51,245 bases of DNA from Niabella sp. (GCA_017744715.1 JAGIAT010000022.1:1-51245); one strand, 5' to 3'. Numbered from the stretch's first letter, positions 8,932 through 18,361 are shown. The notes: generated by a model from the letters alone, not told the origin. Numbers and translations are program-made.

Positions 8932-10160
8932 GACCGTATTGTAATTTCGAGGGTAAACACTGCGGCCAGCAGATCCCGCTTATATAAATAATTATTGATG
9001 ACCACCGCTTCTACTCCGGGAATGTTCTTTAAGGCCCGGCTGAAGGTTTCCAGCTCGGTAGGATCGGTTGAAATGCCCTGCAGTATAATTTTATTGTTCG
9101 CAAAAATAAGATCGCCCGCACCCACCGATTCCTGTACCGGCGCCGTTTGCAGCAGGGAAAAGCGTACTGTTTCAGGTGCCAGCGCCGCAATACGGTCGGC
9201 ATAATAGCTGTGCCGGGTATTTTTATTCCAGCCCGCGCTGGTAAAAAAGGCATAGGATGAATCGGACCGGGCCTGCTCCAGTAAACTGCTTTGGGTAGCG
9301 GCCCGCACCAGGTCCGCCTGCTGCGCCAGGGCCTTGTTTTTTGCAAAGTAATGGTTAAAAACAAAAAAATTGCCCAGCAATAACACCAGCAATACCGTCA
9401 GTACCGCCCATTTGGTAAAATGAAATAATTTGTAGTATTTATAGTCTTCCCCTGCGGCTTTTACGGATTCTGTAGCAATATCCCCCTCCAGTTGGTCTGC
9501 GGGTTTTAACAGCACCTGCAGCACCGCGCCCAATGCATTTACCTGTTGGGGCTTATACGTTTCTCCACCCACCAACAGGGTAGCGGTATCCGGGCGTTCT
9601 CCCGGGCCATAGGTAATTTCATCGATCTTTTTTTGAACAATGATCGCCGAATAGGAGGGCGTATGAACCTTGGCATCCGGAGCCTCCAGGAAGGGCAAAA
9701 CCTGCAACAAAGGCGTTAACCCGATACCAAGCGACAACGGTTTTAGGCCTGCAGCATCCAGCGCCTCCAGCACCTGGGTGACCAGTGTTTTCCGGCAAAT
9801 AAAATGATATTGCCCGGTTGCATTATCCGGACAGGTTACCGAAAAGAAATCTCCCGGATTAGAACCGGGAAATAACTGGTTCACCAGGTTGTTTTCCGGC
9901 TGGGCGGTTTTGCGCATCAGAATCCCCTTACCGTTGATCACCAGTACCAGGGGTACCTGTTTGGGCAATTGGGTTTTAAGCGCTTTCAGTTCTTCAATAC
10001 CATTATACTCCGCAATCTTTTTTAGTTTTTTATCAATAAACTTTACATAGGCGCCATTGAACTGCCAACGCTCATCCGGGCCGATGTACAGCTCCAGGCC
10101 AACGGCTTCTTTGATGGTAATGATGGTATCTTTTAGCTTCCCGAACATCGGCTGAATCAA
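8928..10160 (-). CDS. GspL/PilM-PilN-like T2SS platform protein
   Basis: This 410-residue protein has an N-terminal actin-like-type region (about 1-215), a single membrane segment (251-268, WAVLTVLLVLLLGNFFVF), a coiled coil, then a PilN/GspL-type ferredoxin-like domain near the C-terminus (ISTDPTELETFSRALKNIPG, FTLEITIRS). In GspL the cytoplasmic part recruits the GspE ATPase and the periplasmic part pairs with GspM. Both partners are in the same operon. The N-terminal half is diverged, so it may not bind nucleotide. Confidence 0.7.
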   Translation of the reverse strand: MIQPMFGKLKDTIITIKEAVGLELYIGPDERWQFNGAYVKFIDKKLKKIAEYNGIEELKALKTQLPKQVPLVLVINGKGILMRKTAQPENNLVNQLFPGSNPGDFFSVTCPDNATGQYHFICRKTLVTQVLEALDAAGLKPLSLGIGLTPLLQVLPFLEAPDAKVHTPSYSAIIVQKKIDEITYGPGERPDTATLLVGGETYKPQQVNALGAVLQVLLKPADQLEGDIATESVKAAGEDYKYYKLFHFTKWAVLTVLLVLLLGNFFVFNHYFAKNKALAQQADLVRAATQSSLLEQARSDSSYAFFTSAGWNKNTRHSYYADRIAALAPETVRFSLLQTAPVQESVGAGDLIFANNKIILQGISTDPTELETFSRALKNIPGVEAVVINNYLYKRDLLAAVFTLEITIRS

Positions 10161-12097
10161 TTATAAACAATGGTGGGTTTGATAAATACCACGGATACTA
10201 CTTTTACATTTCTGCGGTTACGCGAGCTGAACAACCATTTTAACACGGGGATCCTTCCCAGCAGCGGAATACCGTCATAGCTATCGCCTTTCTCGGTCCG
10301 TTCGATCCCGCCCAGCAGCACCATATCGTCATTCTTTACCCGGATGATCGATTTAAATTTACTGGTGGCCGTGGGCGGCGGCTCATTGATCTTGGTATCC
10401 GCCGTGAAATTGGAAATATCCATCTCCATGTTTAATGTTACATCCTCATCTGCCGATACAAAGGGCGTGATCTTCAGCTCCAGGTTGGCTTCCACGGAAT
10501 TGAACTGTTTCGTGGAAACAATTGTCGGATTTAAAGAGCCCAGCGTATTCTGGGTAGACACTTCATAATACCGGGTATTACCAATACTTAAAGAAGCCGC
10601 GTGCCCGTTCAGGGTGGACAGCTTGGGGGTTTGCCGCATCTCTACATTCTGCCGGTTTTCGATGGCCTGCAATTGCAGGTAAAAATTAGGCGTTACATGC
10701 CCCAGGTTGAACACATTGTTCAACCCGATCTTATCGATGATGTTATTGATAGACCGGGACCCCAGGGTAAAATCAAGGCCGCCACCCAACAGGTTGCCAC
10801 CGGTGCGCATACTATCGGAAATGCCCGCTTTCAGTCCGGCCTTTACCACCGATCCTTTATTGATATCCATAATGATCACTTCAATGGTGATCAGCGGTAC
10901 TTTGCGATCCAGCTGTTTGACCAGCTGCTCTACTTTATTGAGCTGTGGCTCCGGGCCGGTGGCCAAAAAGGCGTTCAGCTCTTTAAACTCTTTTACAGAG
11001 ATATCCTTCTTCAGATCATCCGGCAGGAAATGCACCAATGAGTCTACCGACCGGTGGTGCAGCTGGATCAGGCGCTGCGCGCGGATACCTTCAAAATTCT
11101 TTTCTCCGATCATATAGATGCCATCCTGCTGCGAAAAGGAATACGGCGTTCCCAGCAGGATCTTTTGCAATACTTCTGCATACCGCAGGTTATGCGCCTC
11201 GGCCGTAACGTTCCCGTTCAGCTCTGCGTAAATAAAATAAGCCACCCCGGCCTGCACCGAAAGGTTTTTCACCAGCTCCTTTAGCGGTGTATTCACCGCG
11301 CTTACATTCAGCAGTTTTTCATCCCCCACCTGGCTGGCATCGATCGACATCCGGCCGGGGGCATTCTTATCCCCGCCACCGGTTTTACGGGCAATGGTAT
11401 AGCCATCCGTTGCCGGCCGGGTATTTTTCAATACATATTCCTCATCGTCCTGCAGCGCATCCAGGATGAAATTATCCCCGCCGCTGGAAGTCATTTTTAT
11501 GCGGTTGGATACCGCGATCTTCCCCAGCGCTTCCCCCACCGGCAGGTCTTTTACATATCCCGATACCAGTTTATTGATAGAGGCCGGCATCACCGCAATG
11601 TTTACCCCGGTTAGCTGGGTGATCTTTTTAGTTACATCATATAAGGTATCATTGGCAAGATCGAGAGAAAGCAGTTTTGTAGCGGCATTATAATCCGCCT
11701 TTATTACTTTGGGCGGGGGAGGGAGGTCCAGTTTAGGATCCCGGTAATTTTTTACATTAATGATCGTTCCCTGGAAATCATAGGCAAGACTGTACTGTTC
11801 CGCCAGGAAGAGCAATACATCGCTGACCGTGGTATTTGAAAAATGATTCGTCATTTTTTTATTCACCTCCGGTGCGATATTGATGTTGAGCTTATAGGCC
11901 TGCGCCAGCCCCCGCATAAAATCAGCAATCGAAATATCGGCCACATCCATCTGTATCTGCTGGTTCAGACCAGGCAGGTCCATCGACAGCGTAGACAGGA
12001 TATTGCGCAGCTGCGCCAACCGGTCCTGCTGTGCCATCGCTGTCAGGTGCATGCAACAAGCGATAAAAAATACGATCCCTATATAGAATTTCCTCAT
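10157..12097 (-). CDS. gspD: T2SS/type IV pilus secretin (GspD-like)
   Basis: This 646-residue protein has a signal peptide ending near MAQQ (about 22), then STN/N-domain-like segments (MDVADISIADFMRGLAQ, TTVSDVLLFLAEQY, LPVGEALGKI, NTPLKELVKNLSVQAG). The C-terminal secretin domain shows VPLITIEVIIMDINKGS, MRQTPKLSTLNGHAASLSIG, VLLGGIERTEKGDSYDGIP and LLGRIPVLKWLFSS. This is the outer-membrane channel of the system. It follows the ATPase gene by 25 bp and overlaps the GspL-like gene by 4 bp. The best-supported family assignment in this operon along with the ATPase. Confidence 0.93.
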   Translation of the reverse strand: MRKFYIGIVFFIACCMHLTAMAQQDRLAQLRNILSTLSMDLPGLNQQIQMDVADISIADFMRGLAQAYKLNINIAPEVNKKMTNHFSNTTVSDVLLFLAEQYSLAYDFQGTIINVKNYRDPKLDLPPPPKVIKADYNAATKLLSLDLANDTLYDVTKKITQLTGVNIAVMPASINKLVSGYVKDLPVGEALGKIAVSNRIKMTSSGGDNFILDALQDDEEYVLKNTRPATDGYTIARKTGGGDKNAPGRMSIDASQVGDEKLLNVSAVNTPLKELVKNLSVQAGVAYFIYAELNGNVTAEAHNLRYAEVLQKILLGTPYSFSQQDGIYMIGEKNFEGIRAQRLIQLHHRSVDSLVHFLPDDLKKDISVKEFKELNAFLATGPEPQLNKVEQLVKQLDRKVPLITIEVIIMDINKGSVVKAGLKAGISDSMRTGGNLLGGGLDFTLGSRSINNIIDKIGLNNVFNLGHVTPNFYLQLQAIENRQNVEMRQTPKLSTLNGHAASLSIGNTRYYEVSTQNTLGSLNPTIVSTKQFNSVEANLELKITPFVSADEDVTLNMEMDISNFTADTKINEPPPTATSKFKSIIRVKNDDMVLLGGIERTEKGDSYDGIPLLGRIPVLKWLFSSRNRRNVKVVSVVFIKPTIVYN

Positions 12098-12122
12098 AAA
12101 TGTTTCTTCATCTGTTCAGCCC

Positions 12123-13547
12123 TTAGTTCAGCAACATCGGGTACACCTCTTCCAGCGAGGTGTCTCCTGTTTTCAGCAACTCAAAAGCATTATCGGCCAA
12201 TGTTTTTATTTGTTTCTCTTGTAAAAGTGCATCTACCCGGGAGCTGCCTTTTTTGATCTCATCCGCCAGTTCCCCGTCTACCGATATCACTTCATAAATC
12301 GCCTTCCGCCTCCGGTAGCCGGTATTAAAACAATGACTGCAGCCCACGGGAACCCAATGGCTGTTTAACGCCTGCGGCGGCCGGTAATTTTTCGGGAAGA
12401 ACGACGGTAAAAAGGATTCTTCCCGTTTGCAATCCGGACAAAGCAGGCGTACCAGCCGCTGTGCCACCGAGGTGTTCAGCGTATTGGCGATCAGGAAGGG
12501 CGGGATGTTCATATCGATCAGGCGCGATACGGTGCCCCAGGCCGAATTGGTATGGATGGTGGAAAGCACCAGGTGCCCCGTCAGCGCGGCCCGTATGGCC
12601 ATATTGGCGGTTTCCGCATCCCGGATCTCTCCCAGCATGATCACATCCGGATCCTGGCGCAGGAAGGTACGCAGGGCTACGGCAAAACTCAGCCCGATAT
12701 TTTCCTTTACCTGTACCTGGTTGATGCCCTTTAAAGTATACTCAATAGGATCTTCAATGGTGAGGATATTCTTGGTAGAAAGATTGAGCAGTTTTAATGT
12801 AGCATACAGGGTAGTGGTTTTACCCGATCCCGTAGGACCGCTGATCAGCACAATCCCATAGGGCTTTTTTAATCCTTCCAGATAGTTATTTAAATCATTC
12901 TCCGAAAAGCCCAGGGTTTCCAGCCGGATATCGGTGGCATCATTGCTGAGCAGCCGAAGCACCACTTTTTCCCCGTGCAGGGTGGGCACGATGGACACCC
13001 GGATATCAAATTTATCATTGCCTTTCTGGAAAAAAATCCGCCCATCCTGGGGCAGCCGTTTTTCTGCAATATCCAGGTTGGCGCTGATCTTTATTTTGTT
13101 GATCAACGCCGGGTATTGCTTTTTCTCAATCAGGTAACGCAGTACCAGCAATCCATCTACCCGGATGCGCACCCGGCAATCATTTTCATACGTTTCAATA
13201 TGAATGTCGCTGCTCTTCAGGCTTTTGGCCTCTGCGATCAGGTCGTTCAAAAAATGATCCGGGTGCCCGGTATAAAAATTATGCTGTCCGCGCTGGTCGG
13301 CCGTATCCTTTTTGGCGTAGGCCTCGCTGATCTTTTGGGTAAGCAACGCCGTATCCACTTGCTCAAACCGCACCGAATGACCCGTGATCAGTTCCAGTTC
13401 CTCTTTATGCAGTCTAAGCTCCGTTTCCGTTGCCCCTGCATCTGCCCACAGCAGTAACACACCGTTTTCGAAGCCCGCAAATGCCATCTGGTATTTCCAG
13501 GCCAGCTCCGGCGTAATCAGCGTTGCTATGTTTGTAGTGGCAGGCAT
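12123..13547 (-). CDS. gspE: T2SS ATPase GspE/PilB-like
   Basis: This 474-residue protein has a short N1E-like domain and an AAA-type secretion ATPase domain. Seen directly: Walker A GPTGSGKT (237-244), Asp box ILTIEDPIEY, Walker B with RQDPDVIMLGEIRD (298-310), His box LTGHLVLSTIHTN, and a tetra-Cys zinc site CPDC (370-373) and CSHC (403-406). It powers pseudopilus assembly at the inner membrane. The stop of the peptidase gene and the ATG here overlap (13547). The tetra-Cys motif and the gspD/F/L neighbours favour an assembly ATPase over a PilT retraction ATPase. Confidence 0.93.
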   Translation of the reverse strand: MPATTNIATLITPELAWKYQMAFAGFENGVLLLWADAGATETELRLHKEELELITGHSVRFEQVDTALLTQKISEAYAKKDTADQRGQHNFYTGHPDHFLNDLIAEAKSLKSSDIHIETYENDCRVRIRVDGLLVLRYLIEKKQYPALINKIKISANLDIAEKRLPQDGRIFFQKGNDKFDIRVSIVPTLHGEKVVLRLLSNDATDIRLETLGFSENDLNNYLEGLKKPYGIVLISGPTGSGKTTTLYATLKLLNLSTKNILTIEDPIEYTLKGINQVQVKENIGLSFAVALRTFLRQDPDVIMLGEIRDAETANMAIRAALTGHLVLSTIHTNSAWGTVSRLIDMNIPPFLIANTLNTSVAQRLVRLLCPDCKREESFLPSFFPKNYRPPQALNSHWVPVGCSHCFNTGYRRRKAIYEVISVDGELADEIKKGSSRVDALLQEKQIKTLADNAFELLKTGDTSLEEVYPMLLN

Positions 13548-14080
13548 TATGGCTGAATGGCAGATAAGATGAATGAATCTTCAAAAAAATTATAGTTGAG
13601 CACGCCCTGGTTCAGGATCAGCAGCAGGGCCAACAGCACGGCCTGCATACCCGCCAGCGGTATGGTAACCGGTGCCTGTTGCCGGTTCCCCGCCACATGC
13701 CATACTCCATACGCGACCAATATGGTGCATAAAGACCCGATCATCCAGGCAATAAAATGAAGCGGGGCAAACAGGGGAGCAGTTACTATCCAAAACAGGA
13801 GGTCGCCCATGCCCAGTTTGCTCATAAAAAGCATTTGCAGGGAAATACCCTTCCGCATTTTAAAATAGCCCCATAGCGCGGCCACTAAAAGCAGCAGCAG
13901 GCATCCGTTGATGAGCAGGTTTGTAACCAGCATGCCGGCCGGTGCCCGGAACACGGCATAAAAAACCACGGCCGCCACCAGCAGCAGGTAATAATAGCCC
14001 TCAATGGCCCGGAACCGGAAATCCCGGACCGCCATTGCCGCAAAAACGGCCGTTAAAAAAATCAGGCTCAGCAATTGCAT
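13547..14080 (-). CDS. Prepilin peptidase, GxGD aspartyl type, without methylase domain
   Basis: A longer frame reaches 14218, but that would overlap the pseudopilin gene. The ATG at 14080 (MQLLSLIFLT) lies 4 bp past the pseudopilin stop and begins at a membrane segment, giving 177 residues. The two catalytic Asp signatures of peptidase family A24 are visible: RDFRFRAI (D20) and GMGD (90-93), among about six membrane segments. The usual N-terminal Cys-rich methyltransferase domain is absent, so the protein resembles the short archaeal/TadV-like form. It should process the pseudopilins encoded at 14085, 30184 and 30575. Confidence 0.82.
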   Translation of the reverse strand: MQLLSLIFLTAVFAAMAVRDFRFRAIEGYYYLLLVAAVVFYAVFRAPAGMLVTNLLINGCLLLLLVAALWGYFKMRKGISLQMLFMSKLGMGDLLFWIVTAPLFAPLHFIAWMIGSLCTILVAYGVWHVAGNRQQAPVTIPLAGMQAVLLALLLILNQGVLNYNFFEDSFILSAIQP

Positions 14081-14084
14081 AGCG

Positions 14085-14519
14085 TTAATCCGGAACGGTT
14101 TCCACCAGTTTTTTATTGTGATCGATTTCCCATTGGTTAAACGTGCCGTCTCCATCAAAGTCAACCACAGCCGTAGCCCGGGCCTTAAACCCTTTGGGAG
14201 AGGCATCCATGATTTCAATTTTATAATTGGCCTGTCCGCCGTTGGTGGTCAGCTGTTGCTGTTCAAAGGAAATGGCGTTCAGATCGTTGGTATAAACAGA
14301 GTTCTCAAAAAAATAAGACCGTTCCAGGGTATATACATGCTCCAGCTGCAATTTGGCTTCCGTGCTCTTCGCCTTGGAAATCAGCGGCATCAGGCTGGGC
14401 AGGGCCAGCAGCACCAGGATACCGATAATGATCAGCACCACCAGTACTTCGGTAAGGGTAAATGCAGCGTAACGGTAACGAGCAGTTTTTTTGGGCCTGA
14501 GTGTCTTCAAGTCGATCAA
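14085..14519 (-). CDS. gspG: Major pseudopilin (GspG-like) with EF-hand-like loop
   Basis: This 144-residue protein has a basic leader, then AAFTLTEVLVVLIIIGILVL: F20 as mature +1 and E24 as +5, the class III prepilin signature, with Ala rather than Gly at -1. A long helix and a small beta domain follow. Near the end DFDGDGTFNQWEID (120-133) looks like an EF-hand-type calcium loop, which fits the known calcium dependence of GspG pseudopilins. It is the first gene of the minus-strand T2SS operon. The 275 bp upstream hold its promoter, but I could not place a confident -7 box. Confidence 0.88.
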   Translation of the reverse strand: MIDLKTLRPKKTARYRYAAFTLTEVLVVLIIIGILVLLALPSLMPLISKAKSTEAKLQLEHVYTLERSYFFENSVYTNDLNAISFEQQQLTTNGGQANYKIEIMDASPKGFKARATAVVDFDGDGTFNQWEIDHNKKLVETVPD

Positions 14520-14794
14520 TTTTAAACTAAAGTAACATTTTTTTTATATTTCCCGGGGGTGATTTCAGGAATCAGCAGCCTCTTTTAACATTCTCCTTTC
14601 GTTAACGGGTCAATTGCTCTGGCTATTGCATATTGGGGTCAAAATGAGGGGCCTGTTTCTCACAAAATTTATCGGGATAAAAGTAGGTTCAAAAGCACAA
14701 TAAATCAAAAAATATTTCTGCAGCAGATCCCGGACAGCCGGCACGTTTGCAGTGTACAACTGTTTTTATCAACGCTATACCGATTGCTGGTTTA

Positions 14795-15805
14795 TCAGCG
14801 TTTTCTTTTACCTCCGGTAACTTTTTTTATATCCTGTTGCAGCTGTGTTATTTGTTTTTGTTGGTCAATGATATACAGGGTCAGTTCTTCTATTTTCTTC
14901 AGCAACACCGCCTGGTTGGCGCCCACTTCCACTCCGTTCTGTTCTATTTGCTTAGCAGACGGCACTTCAGGTAAATGACCGTTCTCCCGGATAAAGCGTT
15001 CTACTTTCTTTAAGGGCATCAGCCGGTAGGAGGGTTTAAACACATAATCGGGCCAGCCGGAAGCCTGTAACTTTACTTTTACTTCTTCCATAATGGCTTT
15101 GCCGGCAACGGCAAATTTATATCCTGAAGGCGGTGCTGCAGCTCCAATACTGGCATTCCCTTTTACCACCAGGTCGTTTTTACCTGGGTTTGCATAGTCA
15201 TAAGCATCTGAGATCAGGACCCCTCCGGCCTTTAATCCTGACGCAGAGGTTAATGCTGGCGAATTGATCAGCGTCAGGTACCTGTTAAATTCGGAATTGC
15301 CCGTTCCTGTATACAATATCGGATCTCCACTCACTTTCTCTAGGACCATATCTCCGGCAACATGCAGCTTTGTCAGAGGATTGGAGGTTCCAACACCCAC
15401 ATATCCATCCACAGTCAGGCTTTTGTTCATACTCACATCTCCTACCTGGTTGATTCTCATCGCCTGACGTCTTGTACCATAGGTTACATAAAACCGCAGG
15501 TCTTGCTGGTTTACTCCGCCAGTTCCATAGGCTTCGATGCCGGACCAACATTGAAAATTGTCATACCCCGATGCAAAATGCAGGCCACCTAAAAGCCCGT
15601 CATACTGATAATTTTCAACGGTGATTACATTCCCGCCCGCAGACTGGTTTGTTACGTGCAGGGTAGAGCTCGGGCTGCTGGTCCCAATACCCACAGCACC
15701 CTGGTTATAATAAATATTTCCAGGCGTACTACCGCTCCAGGTTTGTGCATTAAGCATTTCTGTAGTCAATTGTAATAAACAGGCAATGATTAAAATCTTT
15801 TTCAT
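14795..15805 (-). CDS. Secreted tail-fibre-like repeat protein with C-terminal coiled coil
   Basis: The ATG at 15805 (MKKILIIACLLQL) gives a proper signal peptide; the longer frame to 15937 adds 44 unlikely residues. About 336 residues: an N-terminal block (QTWSGSTPGNIYYNQGAVG), GIGTSSP/LHV fibre-type repeats, then WPDYVFKPSYRLMPLKKVE, GHLPEVPSAKQIE, LLKKIEELTLYIIDQQKQI and a coiled coil. This C-terminal block is common in Bacteroidota secreted fibre-like proteins related to phage tail-fibre intramolecular chaperone regions. It is a paralogue of the next gene. Function unknown; likely a trimeric surface fibre (inference). Confidence 0.75.
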   Translation of the reverse strand: MKKILIIACLLQLTTEMLNAQTWSGSTPGNIYYNQGAVGIGTSSPSSTLHVTNQSAGGNVITVENYQYDGLLGGLHFASGYDNFQCWSGIEAYGTGGVNQQDLRFYVTYGTRRQAMRINQVGDVSMNKSLTVDGYVGVGTSNPLTKLHVAGDMVLEKVSGDPILYTGTGNSEFNRYLTLINSPALTSASGLKAGGVLISDAYDYANPGKNDLVVKGNASIGAAAPPSGYKFAVAGKAIMEEVKVKLQASGWPDYVFKPSYRLMPLKKVERFIRENGHLPEVPSAKQIEQNGVEVGANQAVLLKKIEELTLYIIDQQKQITQLQQDIKKVTGGKRKR

Positions 15806-15976
15806 TGTTGTGTTTTTGGTGTAAAAAGGATTGAATGTTTTATTATAAGACAGTTGGCTCCATGGTTTTTTAATATATGGCAGGAAGCGGCTATGAATGC
15901 AACGGTCATCCCTGCGCCTTACAGGGAATCCGTCCAAACCAACAATGGTAAATCCTATCGTTTAAAGTAGGGCTGC

Positions 15977-16930
15977 TTACCGGTATTTTGCTTTCGCTTT
16001 TTTCGCCGTCAATGTCGCTACCTGCTTTTGTAATTTTTTTATCTGATCGTGCTGCTGTAAAAGATATAGCGTTAAGGTTTCATTTTTTTCCACCAGCGCT
16101 CGTACCAGCATTCCCAGTTCAGCGCCTTCCTGCTCCACGTTTTTCGCGTCGGGCATGCCCGGCAAATGTCCCAATGTTTGAATTTCCTTCCGGAGCGAAT
16201 CCAGCGGTTTCAAATCGTAGCCCGGACGAAACACATAATCGGGCCAGGGGCCGGCATCTACCCGGATTTCCTGCGCCCGGATCTTGCCGTTGACGGATAA
16301 GCGTTCGGTTGGACTGGCGGTGCCCATGCCAATATTTCCCGAAGGTGTAATACGCATTCGTTCATTGGAGCCAACGGTATTAAATACCAGGTTTCCGTCT
16401 CCGCCGTCCGTATACATCGTTACATTGTTATTCGTTCTTTTCAAACCATGATTTGAGTTGCCAAGGAAGATTTCGCCGCCATAACCATTGTCAATTCCTA
16501 CTGTAATGGCTCCATTCAAAACATGCAATTTAGTATTGGGCGCCGCGGTTCCAATACCTACATTTGCAGATGGCGCAATCCTCATTGCCTCTCTTCGCGT
16601 ACCGTAGGATACAGAAAAACGCAAATCCTGCTGATCTACCCCCCCTGTTCCATAAGCCTCTATTCCCGACCAGCTTTGAAAGTTATCATATCCGGAAGCA
16701 AAATGAAGACCGCCTAAACGTGAGTCAGATTGATAGTTTTCAACGGTGATGATGCCGCCCGAAGTAGATTGTTCTTTTATATGAAGGGTTGAATTCGGGC
16801 TGCTGGTGCCGATACCCACAGCGCCCTGGTTGTAATAAATATTACCGGGTGTGCTGCCGCTCCAGGTTTGCGCATTGATGATTTTAGCAGATAATAATAG
16901 CAGGCAGGTAAAAATCAGCGTTGTTTTCAT
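15977..16930 (-). CDS. Secreted tail-fibre-like protein, paralogue of the gene at 14795
   Basis: This 317-residue protein has a signal peptide (MKTTLIFTCLLLLSAKIINA). Its mature N-terminus (QTWSGSTPGNIYYNQGAVG, GGLHFASGYDNFQ, WSGIEAYGTGGV) is almost identical to the neighbour at 14795. The middle differs, with VGIGTAAPNTKLHV and MGMGTASPTERLSV repeats. The C-terminus again has WPDYVFRPGYDLKPLDSL, LGHLPGMPDAKNVE and a coiled coil. Conserved ends with a variable middle suggest tandem duplication followed by exchange of the central fibre. The 171 bp to its neighbour contain no gene. Confidence 0.75.
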   Translation of the reverse strand: MKTTLIFTCLLLLSAKIINAQTWSGSTPGNIYYNQGAVGIGTSSPNSTLHIKEQSTSGGIITVENYQSDSRLGGLHFASGYDNFQSWSGIEAYGTGGVDQQDLRFSVSYGTRREAMRIAPSANVGIGTAAPNTKLHVLNGAITVGIDNGYGGEIFLGNSNHGLKRTNNNVTMYTDGGDGNLVFNTVGSNERMRITPSGNIGMGTASPTERLSVNGKIRAQEIRVDAGPWPDYVFRPGYDLKPLDSLRKEIQTLGHLPGMPDAKNVEQEGAELGMLVRALVEKNETLTLYLLQQHDQIKKLQKQVATLTAKKAKAKYR

Positions 16931-17065
16931 TGTTTTGTGTTTTGGTTAAAAGAACCGGTTAAAGAGATATCGGTGCGGTATTTTTTTTATAATTTATGTA
17001 TTTGCAATAAATGCACGGTAGTAATAGCAATGTGTTTATTCATAAACAATATTATGGTTTTAGTT

Positions 17066-17374
17066 GGGTGATGTTAATGAAGTTATAATATTAATAAAAA
17101 AAATGCAGAACCGCAACTTTTTTACACATAGGTGAAACATTAATTGTTTTAACATTCCTGCCAGGCAGTCTTCCAAACGGTACAAGAACAGGCAGCAGTC
17201 TAAACACTGATCCCTTCAAGTTTAAACAGAATTTTCCTGATTGACGTAATTAGATCCCATTCTAATCAGGCTTTCTTTTCCCGGCTGAATGAAACAAAAA
17301 CGGACGTAGTAAAAAGTAACGGTTATTACACAGGTCGTCTGTACACAAGCCCTGGCGACAGACCTGCGCTAGAA
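17066..17374. repeat. 309-bp repeat unit, copy A, ending in hairpin element
   Basis: Direct repeat of copy B (17375-17683) with a period of 309 bp, starting GGGTGATG and ending GACCTGCGCTAGAA. The last 90 bp or so form the recurring element of this region (GGACGTAGTAAAAAGTAACG, then CAGGTC...GACCTG arms). It also contains CCTGATT...AATCAGG arms (17236-17270). Confidence 0.85.
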
Positions 17375-17683
17375 GGGTGATGATAATGAAGTTATAATAT
17401 TAATTAAAAAAAAGCAGAACCGCAACTTTTTTGCACTTATGTTGAACATTATTTGTTTTAACATTCCTGCCAGGCAGTCTTTCAAACAGTACAAGAAATA
17501 CAGGCAATAGTCTAAACAATGATCCCTCCAGGTTTAACAGAATTTTCCTGATTGACGTAATTAGATCCTATTCTAATCAGGCATTCTTCCCAGCGGAATG
17601 AAACAAAAACGGACGTAGTAAAAAGTAACGATTATTACACAGGTCGGCTATATACAAGTCCTGGCGACAGACCTGCGCTAGAA
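17375..17683. repeat. 309-bp repeat unit, copy B, ending in hairpin element
   Basis: Tandem neighbour of copy A with scattered substitutions, so the duplication is not brand new. Its right end (reading the window) adjoins the orphan membrane immunity-like gene at 17710, so on the minus strand it lies immediately downstream of that gene. Confidence 0.85.
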
Positions 17684-17709
17684 AAGGGTAAGCTTTACAA
17701 GTATTCTCT

Positions 17710-18153
17710 CTATCTTCTCAGCCTCTTCTTTAAAAAAAGCACTGATATTGTTTGCGAAAAAATGTACGGAAAGTACAAATAAAAAAAATCTATTTTTAAC
17801 AAATCGCGCAACCCTTCTTTTATGCTTATATCAACAAATAACAGGACTAACAAAAAAAAACTAATCAATGAAATTAAAAATGAAGTAACATATCTAAATA
17901 GGACATCAGTTAAAAGATTACCCAACAAATAATATATAATTCCAAAAACCACAAAACTCATTATTTGAAAGAATATTGCGATAAAAAAAACCCAAGTAGC
18001 ACCCGGCCTAATAACGAGGGCAGAAATTAGTGTTAAACAGAAACATATTATGAATGCTATCAAAATCCTTTTGAGTATAAACTTGTTCACTAGCCAACAA
18101 TTAACTTTATTTATATTTAACATAATACGAGGCGAATCGCTGCTACCAAGCAT
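17710..18153 (-). CDS. Orphan membrane protein, probable toxin-immunity protein
   Basis: This 147-residue protein of unknown family has about four membrane segments (KRILIAFIICFCLTLISALV, WVFFIAIFFQIMSFVVFGII, YVTSFLISLISFFLLVLLFV, and a last one near IFSQTISVLFL). Its ATG sits inside the end of a toxin-tail fragment: the upstream frame ends NNAW-stop and the stop TAG overlaps codons 3-4 of this gene (ATGCTTGGTAG). It is bounded on both sides by copies of the region's repeat element. The overlap and context suggest an immunity protein for a lost RHS tip. AT-rich relative to the RHS genes. Confidence 0.55.
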   Translation of the reverse strand: MLGSSDSPRIMLNINKVNCWLVNKFILKRILIAFIICFCLTLISALVIRPGATWVFFIAIFFQIMSFVVFGIIYYLLGNLLTDVLFRYVTSFLISLISFFLLVLLFVDISIKEGLRDLLKIDFFYLYFPYIFSQTISVLFLKKRLRR

Positions 18154-18254
18154 TATTTAAGGTTCTATTACTGGTTATTTTATCCTTAAAACCAATCCAA
18201 TGTGGCTTATACGTACAGGATACAGCATTAAAAGAGCAACATCTATACGTGCCT
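18143..18254 (-). pseudogene. Orphan RHS toxin-tip fragment B
   Basis: In the frame overlapping the start of the immunity-like gene at 18153, minus-strand codons read GTYRCCSFNAV, SCTYKPHWIGFKDKITSN, RTLNNAW, stop. The open stretch begins right after a repeat element (18258-18361) and has no start of its own, as expected for a displaced RHS C-terminal tip. About 33-36 codons are legible; toxin activity unknown. Confidence 0.5.
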
Positions 18255-18257
18255 GAG

Positions 18258-18361
18258 GGCTTTCTTTTCCCGGCGGAATAAAACAAAACGGACGTAGTAA
18301 AAGTAACGATTACTACACAGGTCTGCTATACACAAGCCCTGGCGACATACCTGCGCTAGAA
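18258..18361. repeat. Hairpin-bearing intergenic element, copy 3
   Basis: Carries the shared blocks GGCTTTCTTTTCCCGGCGGA, GGACGTAGTAAAAGTAACGA, CAGGTCTGCTATACACAAGC and CCTGCGCTAGAA. The right arm here reads CATACCTG, so the hairpin is slightly weakened compared with copy 4. It separates cassette B (17710-18254) from cassette A (18389-19604). Confidence 0.8.

Noticed and set aside
13547..14218. A 223-residue prepilin peptidase starting at 14218
   Set aside because: The extra 46 residues overlap the pseudopilin gene in another frame and do not look like a methylase domain.
18203..18230. TTATACGTACAGG as another shared box
   Set aside because: Only one half-site and it lies inside a toxin-tip fragment.
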